Notes under the pieces: model-generated
What the model was told of the DNA's origin: nothing
Databases searched by the model: none
The model's input: only the letters and a program-made list of their open reading frames with translations
Origin: Pseudomonas sp. 10S4
GTDB taxonomy: Bacteria > Pseudomonadota > Gammaproteobacteria > Pseudomonadales > Pseudomonadaceae
NCBI RefSeq assembly: GCF_034344865.1
Contig: NZ_CP133774.1
Span: forward strand, 6,820,001 to 6,884,000
Length of the DNA: 64,000 nucleotides
Direction: 5' to 3'
Translations under genes and position numbers: made by a program
Shown here: positions 1 through 8,936 of the stretch, piece by piece
Position numbering within the stretch: position 1 is the first letter of the stretch
How the letters are laid out: every line of letters begins with the position of its first letter

Positions 1-1347
1 TGCGGCAGCCCTGCCCCGCGCCCGGACAGCGGCCTGACAACCCCCGCCACCTGGCAATCACTCCACAGCGAAAGCGCCGCGTACAGCAATGCGCAATGGT
101 GGACCCGGTTTGGCAGCCCGCCACTGGATCGTTTGATCGAACAGGCGCGGGTCGGCAGTTTCGACCTCGCGGCCGCTGTCGCTCGCGTGCGTCAGGCCCA
201 GGCCGGCACGGTGATTGCCGGCGGCTCGTTGCTGCCGGAGGTGACGGCCGGAGCGAACGCCAATCGTCAGAAACTGATACGCGGCAAGGGCTACAGTCAG
301 CTCGATGCCGACAGCAGCAACAACGCGGTGGATTACTTCGACGCCAATCTCAGCGCCACCTATGAAATCGACTTCTGGGGCGGTAAACGCGCGTCCCGCG
401 ACAGCGCGCAGTTCGGGCTGAAGGCCAGCGAGTTCGACCAAGCCACGGTGGAACTGACCTTGCTCAGCAGCGTGGCCAACAGCTACGCGCAAACCCTATC
501 GCTGCGGGAACAAGGGCGAATTGCCGAACTCAACCTGGCCAATGCCCAGAGCGTTTTGAAACTGGTGCAAACGCGCTTCGATTCAGGTTCTGCCACTGCT
601 CTGGAACTGGCCCAGCAGAAAAGCCTGGTCGCGGCGCAGCAACGGCAATTGCCGGCGGTGCAGCAACAAGCCCAGGACGCGCTGATCAGCCTCGCCGCCC
701 TCCTCGGCCAGCCGATTCAGCAACTGACACCCATCGACGAATCCTTCGATCACTTGCAGTGGCCGGTCATCGGAACCGGCGTGCCCAGTGAGTTGCTGAC
801 CCGCCGTCCGGACATTGCCCGCGCCGAAGCGCAACTGGCCGCCGCCCAGGCCGACGTCACTGTCGCCCGCGCCGCCATGCTGCCGGCTGTAACCCTGAGC
901 GCCAGCCTCGGTTCGGGCGCCAACAGTGCCGGCGATATCATGCGCAGCCCGTTTTACAACCTCACAGCTGGCCTGCTGGCGCCGATCTTCAACAACGGCC
1001 GCCTCGGCGCCGAACGCGACAAAGCCACGGCGCGCCAGCAAGAACTGTTGGAGATCTATCGTGGGGCAATCATCAACGGCTTTGCCGACATCGAAAAAGC
1101 CCTGAACAACATTCGCGGGCTGGATGAACAGCGCAAGTGGCAAAGCGAAGAATTGAGCCAGGCGCAAACCGCGTTCAGCATTGCCCAAAGCCGTTATCAG
1201 GCGGGTGCCGAGGACTTGCTGACGGTGCTGGAGACCCAGCGCACGTTGTATGCGGCGCAGGATCTGAATGTGCAACTGAAACTGGCGCGGGTGCAGGCCA
1301 GTGTGGCGTTGTACAAAGCGTTGGGAGGTGGGTGGCAGGCGATGTGA
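1..1347 (+). CDS. opmQ: OpmQ-type outer-membrane efflux channel, 5' end outside window
   Basis: Outer-membrane factor of the NodT/TolC family, the expected exit duct of the PvdR-PvdT-OpmQ pump that secretes or recycles pyoverdine. The frame is open from base 1, and its first codons read Cys-Gly-Ser. That Cys may be the lipid-bearing residue of a lipoprotein, in which case only the start codon and signal peptide are missing. The rest shows two outer-membrane-efflux repeats, including ELLTRRPDIARAEAQLAAAQ-type sequence near residue 265 and SRYQAGAEDLLTVLETQR near residue 400, which are hallmarks of NodT proteins. The 448 residues seen fit a family length of about 470-490. pvdR and pvdT should lie just upstream. 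The pump identity is inferred from pyoverdine genes immediately downstream; another NodT channel is possible but less likely. Confidence 0.85.
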   Translation, partial: CGSPAPRPDSGLTTPATWQSLHSESAAYSNAQWWTRFGSPPLDRLIEQARVGSFDLAAAVARVRQAQAGTVIAGGSLLPEVTAGANANRQKLIRGKGYSQLDADSSNNAVDYFDANLSATYEIDFWGGKRASRDSAQFGLKASEFDQATVELTLLSSVANSYAQTLSLREQGRIAELNLANAQSVLKLVQTRFDSGSATALELAQQKSLVAAQQRQLPAVQQQAQDALISLAALLGQPIQQLTPIDESFDHLQWPVIGTGVPSELLTRRPDIARAEAQLAAAQADVTVARAAMLPAVTLSASLGSGANSAGDIMRSPFYNLTAGLLAPIFNNGRLGAERDKATARQQELLEIYRGAIINGFADIEKALNNIRGLDEQRKWQSEELSQAQTAFSIAQSRYQAGAEDLLTVLETQRTLYAAQDLNVQLKLARVQASVALYKALGGGWQAM

Positions 1348-1368
1348 TGCGCTGAATGTTCGGACGCC

Positions 1369-1462
1369 ATCGCGAGCAAGCTCGCTCCCACAGTTGATCT
1401 CCGGTATTCACAAATTATGTGTTTGCCTTAGATCCAGTGTGGGAGCGGGCTTGCTCGCGAAT
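1369..1462. repeat. REP pair (REPIN)
   Basis: Two copies of the Pseudomonas REP palindrome (core GGGAGCGGGCTTGCTCGCGA) in opposite orientation lie between the convergent opmQ and pvdP genes. A pair can form a long hairpin and may end transcription from both sides. Confidence 0.85.
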
Positions 1463-1478
1463 GAAGGGTAACGCGGTG

Positions 1479-3102
1479 TCAGGCCTGGTTTTCTTTGGCC
1501 TTCAAATTCCGCGCATACCACGGTCGTTTCGGCACGCGGCGGAACAGGTCGGCGAGTTTCTTTTCGTCGCTGCCGAAGGTAATGCGCAGCGCCAGTTTCA
1601 TGGTTTCCGGGTCCATTTCCACTGACTTGCCGACCTGCAATCCCGGCGTGGTGCTGCAACCGTGGGTCACCGGGCCGAGCCACGGGTCATCGACTTCAAC
1701 CCAGCGCCCCGGGGCAAACCAATGCACGCCGTTGACTTCCAACCGGCTGACTTCACCCGCATGAAAACGCTCGTGCGCACGGAACCAGTCTTCAATCCGA
1801 TCATCGATCCAGCCATGGAAATGCCAGAACACCGGATTCACGTGGGACGAAAACGGATCACCCAAGAAATCGTTTTCCGGGGCAAACCAGCGCGCCGCAA
1901 AGTCGTCCAGGTCGCGGGCGAGCGGCACTGGTTGACCGTTCGAAGGGTCGCGCGGCACTGACGCCCAGCGCATGTGCAACCAGTCGTGCAGCCCCAGCTC
2001 CACTTCGGAACCGAATTGGCCAAGGGTCAGCTTCGACAGGTATTGCGGATCGCGGTACTGCGATTCCCAGACCTGGAAATTGCTCTGGTACGTCTCGGCC
2101 GTCTTGAGGTCGGCGACCCATTGCGTGTATTCGTCATCGCCTTCGGCCAGCCAGGTCGGCGGCAGCGATGTACCGTCGTGGTTGTCGAAGTACCGAGCGA
2201 AACCGGCGCGATCACGGATCAACTCCGGTTGCGGCAAAGGAAAGTATTGCCAGGACGGCAAGTCCTGCATCGATCGCGCAGTGCCGAGCATGTGCCGGTG
2301 CATGAAAAAGAAGTCGACCCCGGAACCGTTGCGATCCTTGCGCGCGCCGCGAGCATCGCGTTCGTTATCCCGAGGGCCGGGCTGCCAGCCGATGCCGCGC
2401 AGGGCATCGCGCTTGTCGTCGGACAGTGTGTGCCATTTGTCCCGGGACGCATGCCAGAGCTGGTGAAACAACCGATGCTCCGGCGACACCAGCCAGGCCA
2501 ATAACGTCGGGTTCAACCCCGTTCGCTCGCGGGCTTCGGGGAAAATTCGTTTGACCGCGAGGAAGCGATTGTCCTGCATCGGCAGGGCCAACGGACGATC
2601 CAGTCGCAACACCCGGCCACTGAGGCTACCGCTGCCGGCATTACCAAACGCGGCCCAGACTTCATCGAGGTCCATGTTGAATTCGTAATCGGTGGTGCCA
2701 TTGGCGCCGACCAGTCGCCAGCTCAACTGCGAGGCATTGGCGTCGGCCAGGTCGCCGACAATCCGATAACGCGGCACCTCACTGCTGCGCAAACGCTCGG
2801 CAGTGTCAAGAAAACCGCTGACTCCGCGCCCCTTGTGGCCAATGTCGATAAACACTTCGAGCCCGTCCCGTGGCGACGCCGTCGAGGCCGGCATTCGCCG
2901 CACCGTCGAAACGAATCGTCCAGACCCCGCGCAAGGAGTCGGCCAGGCGCTGACCGGCGACGTCCGCCACATCGAACGACGCCTCACCGGGGGTGATCGT
3001 CGGGTCCGGCCTCGTCCATTCGCGATGCCCATAAAAAGCTGCAGGCACGGCTGCGCCGGTCAGCGCCAGGCCCGCCATGAACCATCGTCGAGAAATCGTC
3101 AT
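1479..3102 (-). CDS. pvdP: PvdP, periplasmic tyrosinase of pyoverdine chromophore maturation (one frameshift)
   Basis: PvdP is the copper-dependent tyrosinase that completes the dihydroxyquinoline chromophore from ferribactin in the periplasm. The start at 3102 gives a twin-arginine signal, SRRWFMAGLALTG, matching Tat export. An upstream in-frame ATG at 3156 would place this signal too far inside. The N-terminal part (3102 to about 2880) and the rest are in different frames. Around 2875-2890 the frame changes by one surplus base, probably a G in the ACGGGACGGG stretch. With it removed the product is about 540 residues, close to the PAO1 protein. His-rich segments such as FMHRHMLG and HVNPVFWHFHGWID fit the tyrosinase copper sites. 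It is divergent from pvdM and has its own PvdS box. The frameshift is more likely a sequence error than a real break. Confidence 0.88.
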
Positions 3103-3148
3103 TGCCCTACCTGTGTCAGCCATGGAAGCAGGCTTTATCCAAGCTAGA

Positions 3149-3172
3149 ACGTTCATCCCCCCGAAAAATTTA
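3149..3172 (-). promoter_or_regulatory. PvdS-type iron-starvation box for pvdP
   Basis: On the minus strand the sequence reads TAAAT, 16 bases, then CGT, an exact match to the PvdS (ECF sigma) promoter pattern. It lies 47 bases upstream of the pvdP start. Expression is expected only under iron limitation. Confidence 0.85.
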
Positions 3173-3178
3173 AGAGCA

Positions 3179-3251
3179 TCGCGAGCAAGCTCGCTCCCAC
3201 ATTTGATTTGTGTTCACCGCGGTCCAATGTGGGAGCGAGCTTGCTCGCGAT
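3179..3251. repeat. REP pair (REPIN) between two divergent promoters
   Basis: Two inverted REP copies (GAGCAAGCTCGCTCCCAC and its complement) sit between the pvdP and pvdM promoter boxes, six bases from the pvdP box and 18 from the pvdM box. Confidence 0.85.
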
Positions 3252-3269
3252 GAGGCCCGAACAAACACC

Positions 3270-3293
3270 TAAATTCTTGCGTTAGCCACTCGT
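3270..3293 (+). promoter_or_regulatory. PvdS-type iron-starvation box for pvdMNO
   Basis: TAAAT at 3270-3274, 16 bases, then CGT at 3291-3293: a perfect PvdS promoter pattern. It is 57 bases upstream of the pvdM start, so it should drive the pvdM-pvdN-pvdO operon. Confidence 0.87.
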
Positions 3294-3349
3294 TCTTCCC
3301 AGATAGCCAAGGCCCCTGCGCCTGCACCGGGGCGGCGAACCTGACTGAG

Positions 3350-4726
3350 ATGGCAATGATAAAACCACGTTCGAAAAAGGCTCTTTACATCGGCCTGCCG
3401 CTGGCCCTGGCGATCAGCGCCGGTGCAGGTTTTGCGGTTTGGGATCACTGGTTCAAAGACAACCCCGGTTATCCGCTCAAGGTGCTGCAGCAGGCCGATG
3501 AGTTGCACGAACGGATGCTCTCGTTCGACAGCCACATCACCGTGCCCCAGGAATTCGGCACCACTGGCAACGAAATCGACAAGGACGGCAGCGGCCAGTT
3601 CGACCTGGTCAAGGCCAATCGCGGACGCCTGTCCGGTGCAGCCCTGACGATTTTCGGCTGGCCGGAACTGTGGAACGGCCCCAACGCGCCGCACAAACCC
3701 ACCGCCGGGTTCGTCGCCGAAGCGCGTAACCAGCAAGAAGTCCGCTACAAAATCATCTCCGGCATGGTTCGCGACTTCCCCAATCAAGTCGCCATCGCCT
3801 ACACCCCGGCCGACTTCCGGCGCCTGCACGGCGAAGGCAAGTTTGCGATTTTCATCAGCATGCTCAACGCCTATCCGCTGGGACATGACCTGAACCTGCT
3901 GGACTTGTGGGCCGCTCGCGGCATGCGCATGTTCGGCTTCAGTTACGTAGGCAACAACGACTGGGCCGACTCCTCGCGCCCGCTGCCGTTCTTCAATGAT
4001 TCGCCGGATGCCCTGGACGGTTTGTCAGACATTGGCAAGCAAGCTGTGCAGCGCTTGAATGACCTCGGCGTGATCATCGACGTGTCGCAGATGTCGACCA
4101 AAGCCTTGGAGCAAGTCGCGCAATTGAGCCGCACACCACTGGTGGCCTCACACTCGGCGCCACGGGCGATGGTCGATATTCCGCGCAACCTCAGCGACAA
4201 GGAATTGCAGCTGATCAAGAACAGCGGCGGCGTGGTGCAAATCGTCGGCTTCTCCCAGTACCTGCGACCGCTGAGCCAACCGACCCAGGACAAACTCAAC
4301 GCCCTGCGCGCCCGCTTCGATCTGCCGCCGCTGCCTAACATGGCCTACGCCTTGATGCCGGGCGACCCGATTATTGCCGCGTGGTCCGAGCAGAAGTTCG
4401 GCGAGTACGCCAGTCAGCTCTACGCGATCCTCGACGAAGAACCGAAGGCCAGCCTCAAGGATTTGGGCGACGCCATCGAATACACCGTGCGCAAGATCGG
4501 CATCGATCACGTCGGCATCAGCTCCGACTTCAACGAAGGCGGCGGCGTCAAAGGCTGGGAGAACGTCGGCGAAATCCGCAACGTCACCGCCGAGCTGCTG
4601 TCGCGCGGTTACTCCGAGGCCGACATCGCCAAGCTCTGGGGCGGCAACTTTCTGCGGGTCTGGGATCAGGTGGAAAAAGCCGCCAAACCCGCCCTGATTT
4701 CTGCTCGGGAAGCCAGCAAGCCATGA
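3350..4726 (+). CDS. pvdM: PvdM, membrane-dipeptidase-like pyoverdine maturation protein
   Basis: A peptidase M19 (renal dipeptidase) family protein required for periplasmic oxidation of ferribactin by PvdP; its exact catalytic role in pyoverdine maturation is debated. It is 458 residues long. A hydrophobic segment after a basic start (KKALYIGLPLALAISAGAGF, residues 10-29) is a signal peptide or membrane anchor. The M19 fold shows in SFDSHITVP near residue 60, VASHSAPRA near 265 and HVGISSDFNEGGG near 388, which carry the metal-binding His/Asp positions. An alternative start two codons downstream cannot be excluded. It is the first gene of an operon: its stop overlaps the pvdN start (ATGA), so translation is probably coupled. 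Confidence 0.9.
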   Translation: MAMIKPRSKKALYIGLPLALAISAGAGFAVWDHWFKDNPGYPLKVLQQADELHERMLSFDSHITVPQEFGTTGNEIDKDGSGQFDLVKANRGRLSGAALTIFGWPELWNGPNAPHKPTAGFVAEARNQQEVRYKIISGMVRDFPNQVAIAYTPADFRRLHGEGKFAIFISMLNAYPLGHDLNLLDLWAARGMRMFGFSYVGNNDWADSSRPLPFFNDSPDALDGLSDIGKQAVQRLNDLGVIIDVSQMSTKALEQVAQLSRTPLVASHSAPRAMVDIPRNLSDKELQLIKNSGGVVQIVGFSQYLRPLSQPTQDKLNALRARFDLPPLPNMAYALMPGDPIIAAWSEQKFGEYASQLYAILDEEPKASLKDLGDAIEYTVRKIGIDHVGISSDFNEGGGVKGWENVGEIRNVTAELLSRGYSEADIAKLWGGNFLRVWDQVEKAAKPALISAREASKP

Positions 4727-6003
4727 GTAATCGTCGAGACTTTCTCAAACAGGCCGGGATCCTCGCCGCCGCGCTGCCATTGGGCGCCGGCCTGCAAAAT
4801 GTCGCCAGCGCCGCCACCCTCGCGCCGCTACCTCGGGACAAATGGGCGCAGTTGCGCCAGTTGTTCAACCAGGACCCGAACTACCTGCACTTCTCCAATT
4901 TCCTGATCACCACCCACCCAAAACCGGTGCGTGAGGCGATCGAGATGCACCGCGCCGCGCTGGATAAAAATCCGGGGCTGGCAATGGATTGGGATCTGGG
5001 CGTTATCGAACAGCGCGAAGAAGACGTGCGGGTCTGGGCCGGCAAATACCTGCAAGCCGATGCCAGGCAAATCGCCCTGACCGGCAGCACCACCGAAGGC
5101 CTGGCGATGATTTACGGCGGCGTGCACGTGCGCCTGGATCAGGAAATCCTCACCACCGTCCACGAACACTACGCGACCCACACCATCCTCCAATTGCGCA
5201 CGCAACGAGACGGCACCAAGGTGCGCAAGATCGCGCTGTTCAAGGACCCGCAGACCGTCACCCAGGAAGAAATCCTCGCGTCCATCGACCGCAGCATCAA
5301 ACCCGAAACCCGGGTGCTCGGCATGACCTGGGTGCAATCCGGCAGCGGCGTGAAAACCCCGATCAGCGAGATCGGCGCCCTGGTGGACAAGCACAACCGC
5401 CATCGCAAGGACGAGGATCGGATCATCTACCTGGTCGACGGCGTGCACGGTTTTGGCGTCGATGACCTGAGCTTCCCGGCGATGAACTGCGACTTCTTTA
5501 TTGCCGGCACCCACAAATGGATGTTTGGCCCCCGTGGCACCGGCATCGTGTGCAGCCGCAGCACCGAGGTCAAGTACGTCACGCCGATCATCCCGACCTT
5601 CTCCGAAGCCGAGCATTTCTCCACCACCATGACCCCCGGTGGGTATCACGCCTTCGAGCATCGCTGGGCACTGAGCGAAGCCTTCAAGTTGCACCTGCAA
5701 CTCGGCAAGGCCGAGGTTCAGGCGCGCATCCATGAACTGAACAGCTACCTGAAAAAACGCCTGCAAGAACGCCCGCAGATCGAACTGGTCACGCCGCTCA
5801 GTCCCGAACTGTCCGCCGGTTTCACCTTCTTCCGGGTCAAGGGCAAGGACAGTGGCAAAGTCGCCGCCTACCTGATGGCCAACCGCGTGGTCTCGGACGC
5901 CGTCGAACGCGACGTCGGGCCGGTGATTCGCACCGCACCGGGCCTGCTCAACACCGAAGCGCAAATCGACCAGATGCTGGCCGTGCTCGACAAAACCCTT
6001 TAA
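4723..6003 (+). CDS. pvdN: PvdN, Tat-exported PLP enzyme acting on the pyoverdine Glu side chain
   Basis: Fold-type I PLP-dependent enzyme (class V aminotransferase-like) that converts the chromophore-linked glutamate to succinamide in the periplasm. It has 426 residues. It begins with a Tat signal, NRRDFLKQAGILAAALPLGA, as expected for an enzyme exported with its cofactor. The Schiff-base lysine is in GTHKWMFGPRG near residue 265, preceded by the PLP-ring Asp in YLVDGVHGFG. Its ATG overlaps the pvdM stop by four bases and pvdO follows within 40 bases, so it belongs to pvdMNO under the PvdS box at 3270. The start is fixed by the Tat motif. Confidence 0.92.
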   Translation: MSNRRDFLKQAGILAAALPLGAGLQNVASAATLAPLPRDKWAQLRQLFNQDPNYLHFSNFLITTHPKPVREAIEMHRAALDKNPGLAMDWDLGVIEQREEDVRVWAGKYLQADARQIALTGSTTEGLAMIYGGVHVRLDQEILTTVHEHYATHTILQLRTQRDGTKVRKIALFKDPQTVTQEEILASIDRSIKPETRVLGMTWVQSGSGVKTPISEIGALVDKHNRHRKDEDRIIYLVDGVHGFGVDDLSFPAMNCDFFIAGTHKWMFGPRGTGIVCSRSTEVKYVTPIIPTFSEAEHFSTTMTPGGYHAFEHRWALSEAFKLHLQLGKAEVQARIHELNSYLKKRLQERPQIELVTPLSPELSAGFTFFRVKGKDSGKVAAYLMANRVVSDAVERDVGPVIRTAPGLLNTEAQIDQMLAVLDKTL

Positions 6004-6038
6004 CCCCAGACGCTGCCTTTTACCCTTTATCGAGATCA

Positions 6039-6929
6039 ATGATGAACAGTGACCTGCGTAGTTTTTCCTTGAAGGCACTCCCGGCCCTGCTGTTGGCCGC
6101 TTTGGCCGCCAGCCTGATGCCGGGCGCGGCCCAGGCCGCCGCCCCGGCGCAACCGGGCAAGGTGTTCAAGGATTGCAAGGACTGCCCGGAAATGGTCGTG
6201 CTGCCCACCGGCACTTTCACCATGGGCACCCCGGAAGATGAAGTCGGTCGCGAACCCGATGAAGGCCCGCTGCACCCGGTGACCTTCGCCACGCCGGTGG
6301 CGATCAGCCGCTTCCAGGTATTGAAAGGCGAATGGGACGCCTACATCCACGACAGCGGTTACGTGATGCCCGACGGCGACACCCGCCCGGGCCGTGAATG
6401 CAAGGCTGGCATCCCGCGCTACGAATACACCGCCAAACACCCGGCCGTGTGCATGGACTTCCCCGAGGCCAACGCCTACGTGGCGTGGCTGTCGAAGAAA
6501 ACCGGGCAGAATTATCGACTGGTCAGCGAGTCCCTGCGCGAGTACGCGGCCCGTGGCGGCACCAGCGGTCCGTTCCCCTTCCCGTTCGATGAAGGCAAGG
6601 AATACAGCATCGCCAAACACGCCAATACCTACGGCGCAGCGGACGGCTACAACTTCACCTCGCCGGCCGGCAGCTTCCCGCCCAACGCCTTTGGCGTGTA
6701 CGACATGCACGGCAACGTCTACGAATGGACCGCCGATTGCTTCAACGATGACTACGTCGGCGCCCCGAGCGACGGCAGTGCCTGGCTGACCGGCAAGTGC
6801 GAATACCGGCGCATGCGCGGCAACGACTGGAGCGAAGCCCCGGTGTTCTCGCGCTCCGGCAACCGCAACGCCACCTCCCCGGATGACCGTGGCGACTGGC
6901 TAGGCTTTCGCGTAGCCCGAGACCTGTAA
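6039..6929 (+). CDS. pvdO: PvdO, FGE-sulfatase-domain pyoverdine maturation protein
   Basis: Periplasmic protein of the formylglycine-generating-enzyme/sulfatase-modifying fold, needed in chromophore maturation. It has 296 residues. An N-terminal Sec-type signal (ALPALLLAALAASLMPGAAQA) is followed by the domain. Recognisable blocks are MVVLPTGTFTMGTPEDE near residue 54, SESLREYAARGGTSGPFPF near 165, and FGVYDMHGNVYEWTADC near 220, ending in GFRVARDL as in most family members. Two adjacent ATG codons (6039 and 6042) are equally possible starts. It is the last gene of pvdMNO and is followed by REP elements and a strong hairpin at 7160. Confidence 0.9.
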   Translation: MMNSDLRSFSLKALPALLLAALAASLMPGAAQAAAPAQPGKVFKDCKDCPEMVVLPTGTFTMGTPEDEVGREPDEGPLHPVTFATPVAISRFQVLKGEWDAYIHDSGYVMPDGDTRPGRECKAGIPRYEYTAKHPAVCMDFPEANAYVAWLSKKTGQNYRLVSESLREYAARGGTSGPFPFPFDEGKEYSIAKHANTYGAADGYNFTSPAGSFPPNAFGVYDMHGNVYEWTADCFNDDYVGAPSDGSAWLTGKCEYRRMRGNDWSEAPVFSRSGNRNATSPDDRGDWLGFRVARDL

Positions 6930-6935
6930 GGTCTA

Positions 6936-7140
6936 AATGTGGGAGCGAGCTTGCTCGCGATAGCGGTGGGTCAGGCGAGATTTTTTCGCAGGAAGCCCGC
7001 TCCCACAGGGGATCTGTGTCGTGCGCAAATTCTGCGACCACTGGAGATCTAATGTGGGAGCGGGCTTGCTCGCGAAGGCGGATGGTCAGCCAACAGGATG
7101 CGGACTGACACACCCACTTCGCGAGCAGGCTCGTCCCCAC
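6936..7140. repeat. Cluster of four REP elements
   Basis: REP copies at about 6937-6961 (+), 6985-7008 (-), 7053-7077 (+) and 7118-7140 (-) form two inverted pairs in the pvdO-pvdE gap. Two copies are imperfect (GCAGGAAGCCCGCTCCC; AGGCTCGTCCCC). Confidence 0.85.
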
Positions 7141-7159
7141 CCATCGCCAGACCTGTAAG

Positions 7160-7205
7160 AAACCCGTGCGCGGCTAAATCGCCGCTCACGGGTTTCGTCT
7201 TTTAA
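7160..7205 (+). terminator. Strong hairpin, probable terminator of the pvdMNO transcript
   Basis: Arms at 7160-7174 and 7181-7195 pair over 15 bases with one mismatch around a 6-base loop (TAAATC), followed by a T-rich tail (7193-7204, interrupted by CG). It fits an intrinsic terminator. Unusually, its loop holds the -35-like part of the pvdE promoter box. Confidence 0.65.
7175..7198 (+). promoter_or_regulatory. PvdS-type iron-starvation box for pvdE and the terminating NRPS
   Basis: TAAAT at 7175-7179, 16 bases, CGT at 7196-7198: an exact PvdS pattern placed 61 bases before the pvdE start. The box coincides with the hairpin above: TAAAT is the loop and CGT follows the 3' arm. Confidence 0.8.
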
Positions 7206-7258
7206 GCAGCCAAACTCTTGAACCATTGCCCCTAGCGGCACTTGAAGCGGAAACCTCC

Positions 7259-8917
7259 ATGACCTCAAATTCCCGCGGAGCCATCAGTGAAGTCCTCGGC
7301 CTGCTCAAGCCATTCCGGGTCATCGTTGTGGTGTCGATCGCGCTCGGCATGCTCGGCGGCCTCAGCATCACCGCGTTGCTGGCGACCATCAATGACGCCT
7401 TGAACGCCGACGGCAGCCCGACACCCCGGGTACTGCTGACGTTTGTCGGCCTGTGCGTGGTGGCGTTGCTGACGTCGATCCTGTCGGACATCGGCACCAA
7501 CCACGTCGGGCAGAACATCATTGCCGGGCTGCGCAAAAACCTGGGCGAAAAAGTCCTGCGCGCGCCGATTGAACAGATCGAACGCTTTCGCAGCTATCGG
7601 CTGATTCCGGTGCTGACCCACGACGTCGATACCGTCAGCGATTTCGCGTTTTCCTTTGCGCCGCTGGCGATTGCGATCACCGTCACCCTCGGTGTCCGGG
7701 CTACCTGGCCTGGCTGTCGCTGCCGATGTTCGCCTTGCTGATGGTGGCGCTGGTGATCGGCACACTGGTTCAACTGGTTGCACGGACCAAGGGCATTCAG
7801 GGTTTCGAGGCCGCTCGCGCCGCCGAAGACGAACTGCAAAAACACTACAGCGCGATTGCCGATGGTGCCAAAGAACTGCGTATCCATCGTCCGCGCCGCC
7901 AGCGCATGTTCAGCCAACGCATCGAAGCCACGGCCGACTACATCTGCAACACGCACATCCGCGCAGTGAACACCTTTGTGGTGGCCAAGACCCTCGGCTC
8001 AATGTTGTTTTTCGTGGTGATTGGCCTGGCGCTGGTGCTGCAATCGTTCTGGCTGGGCACCGATAAAGCCGTGCTCAGTGGCTTCGTGCTGGTGCTGCTG
8101 TACATGAAAGGCCCGCTGGAATACCTGGTGACCACCCTGCCCGTCGTGAGCCGCGCCAACATCGCGTTCAAGCGCATCGCCGATCTGGCGGAACAGTTTT
8201 CCTCGCCGGAGCCACACCTGCTGCTCAGCGACAAAGCCGCGCCGAAACCGCTGGTCGAACACCTGGAGTTGCGCGACGTGCACTACGCCTTCCCAGCCGT
8301 CGACGGCAGCAAGCCCTTTGCCCTCGGCCCGGTCAACCTGCCGCATCGCCCAAGGCGAAATCGTCTTTATCGTCGGCGAAAATGGCGGCGGCAAGACCAC
8401 ACTGATCAAGTTGCTGCTGGGGCTCTACGCGCCACAGGGTGGCGAAATCATCCTCAACGGCGCGCCGGTCATGGCCGAAAATCGTGACGACTATCGCCAG
8501 TTGTTCACCACGATTTTTGCCGACTACTACCTGTTCGATGAACTGGTGCAGGGCGATCAGGAAATTCCGGAAGACGCCAACCGCTACCTGGAACGCCTGG
8601 AAATCGCCCACAAAGTCACGATCCGCGACGGCGCCTTCAGCACCACCGACCTGTCCACCGGCCAGCGCAAACGCCTGGCGCTGTTAAACGCCTGGCTGGA
8701 AGAACGCCCGGTGCTGGTGTTCGACGAATGGGCCGCCGACCAGGACCCGGCCTTCCGCCGCATCTTCTACACCGAACTGCTGCCGGAACTGAAATACCTG
8801 GGCAAGACCATCATCGTTATTTCCCACGACGACCGTTACTTCGATGTCGCAGACCAATTGGTGCGGATGGAAGCGGGTCGGGTCATCAGCGAAAAAGCAC
8901 CGGTCGCGACCGCCTGA
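7259..8917 (+). CDS. pvdE: PvdE, inner-membrane ABC exporter of ferribactin (two compensating frameshifts)
   Basis: Fused permease-ATPase of the cyclic-peptide exporter family that moves the acylated ferribactin precursor to the periplasm. The N-terminal half is a membrane domain; the C-terminal half has Walker A GENGGGKTTL near residue 375, signature LSTGQRKRLALL near 465, Walker B VLVFDEWAADQ and the switch His in VISHDD. Homologous sequence runs through three consecutive frames. Near 7690-7705 one base is missing (GGTGTCCGGGC), and near 8335-8345 one base is surplus (AACCTGCCGCATC). Correcting both gives about 552 residues, close to the family norm. Because the shifts cancel, the last third returns to the original frame. 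The start at 7259 follows the PvdS box; an NRPS gene begins 19 bases after the stop. Confidence 0.88.
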
Positions 8918-8936
8918 GCCCTTTGCGAGAACCTTC

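Noticed and set aside
4828..6078. 416-codon minus-strand frame over pvdN
   Set aside because: Antisense shadow; pvdN has a Tat signal and a PLP lysine motif.
6934..6960. Another TAAAT in front of a REP element as a PvdS box
   Set aside because: The sequence 16 bases later is CGC-like within the REP, not CGT, and no gene follows closely.
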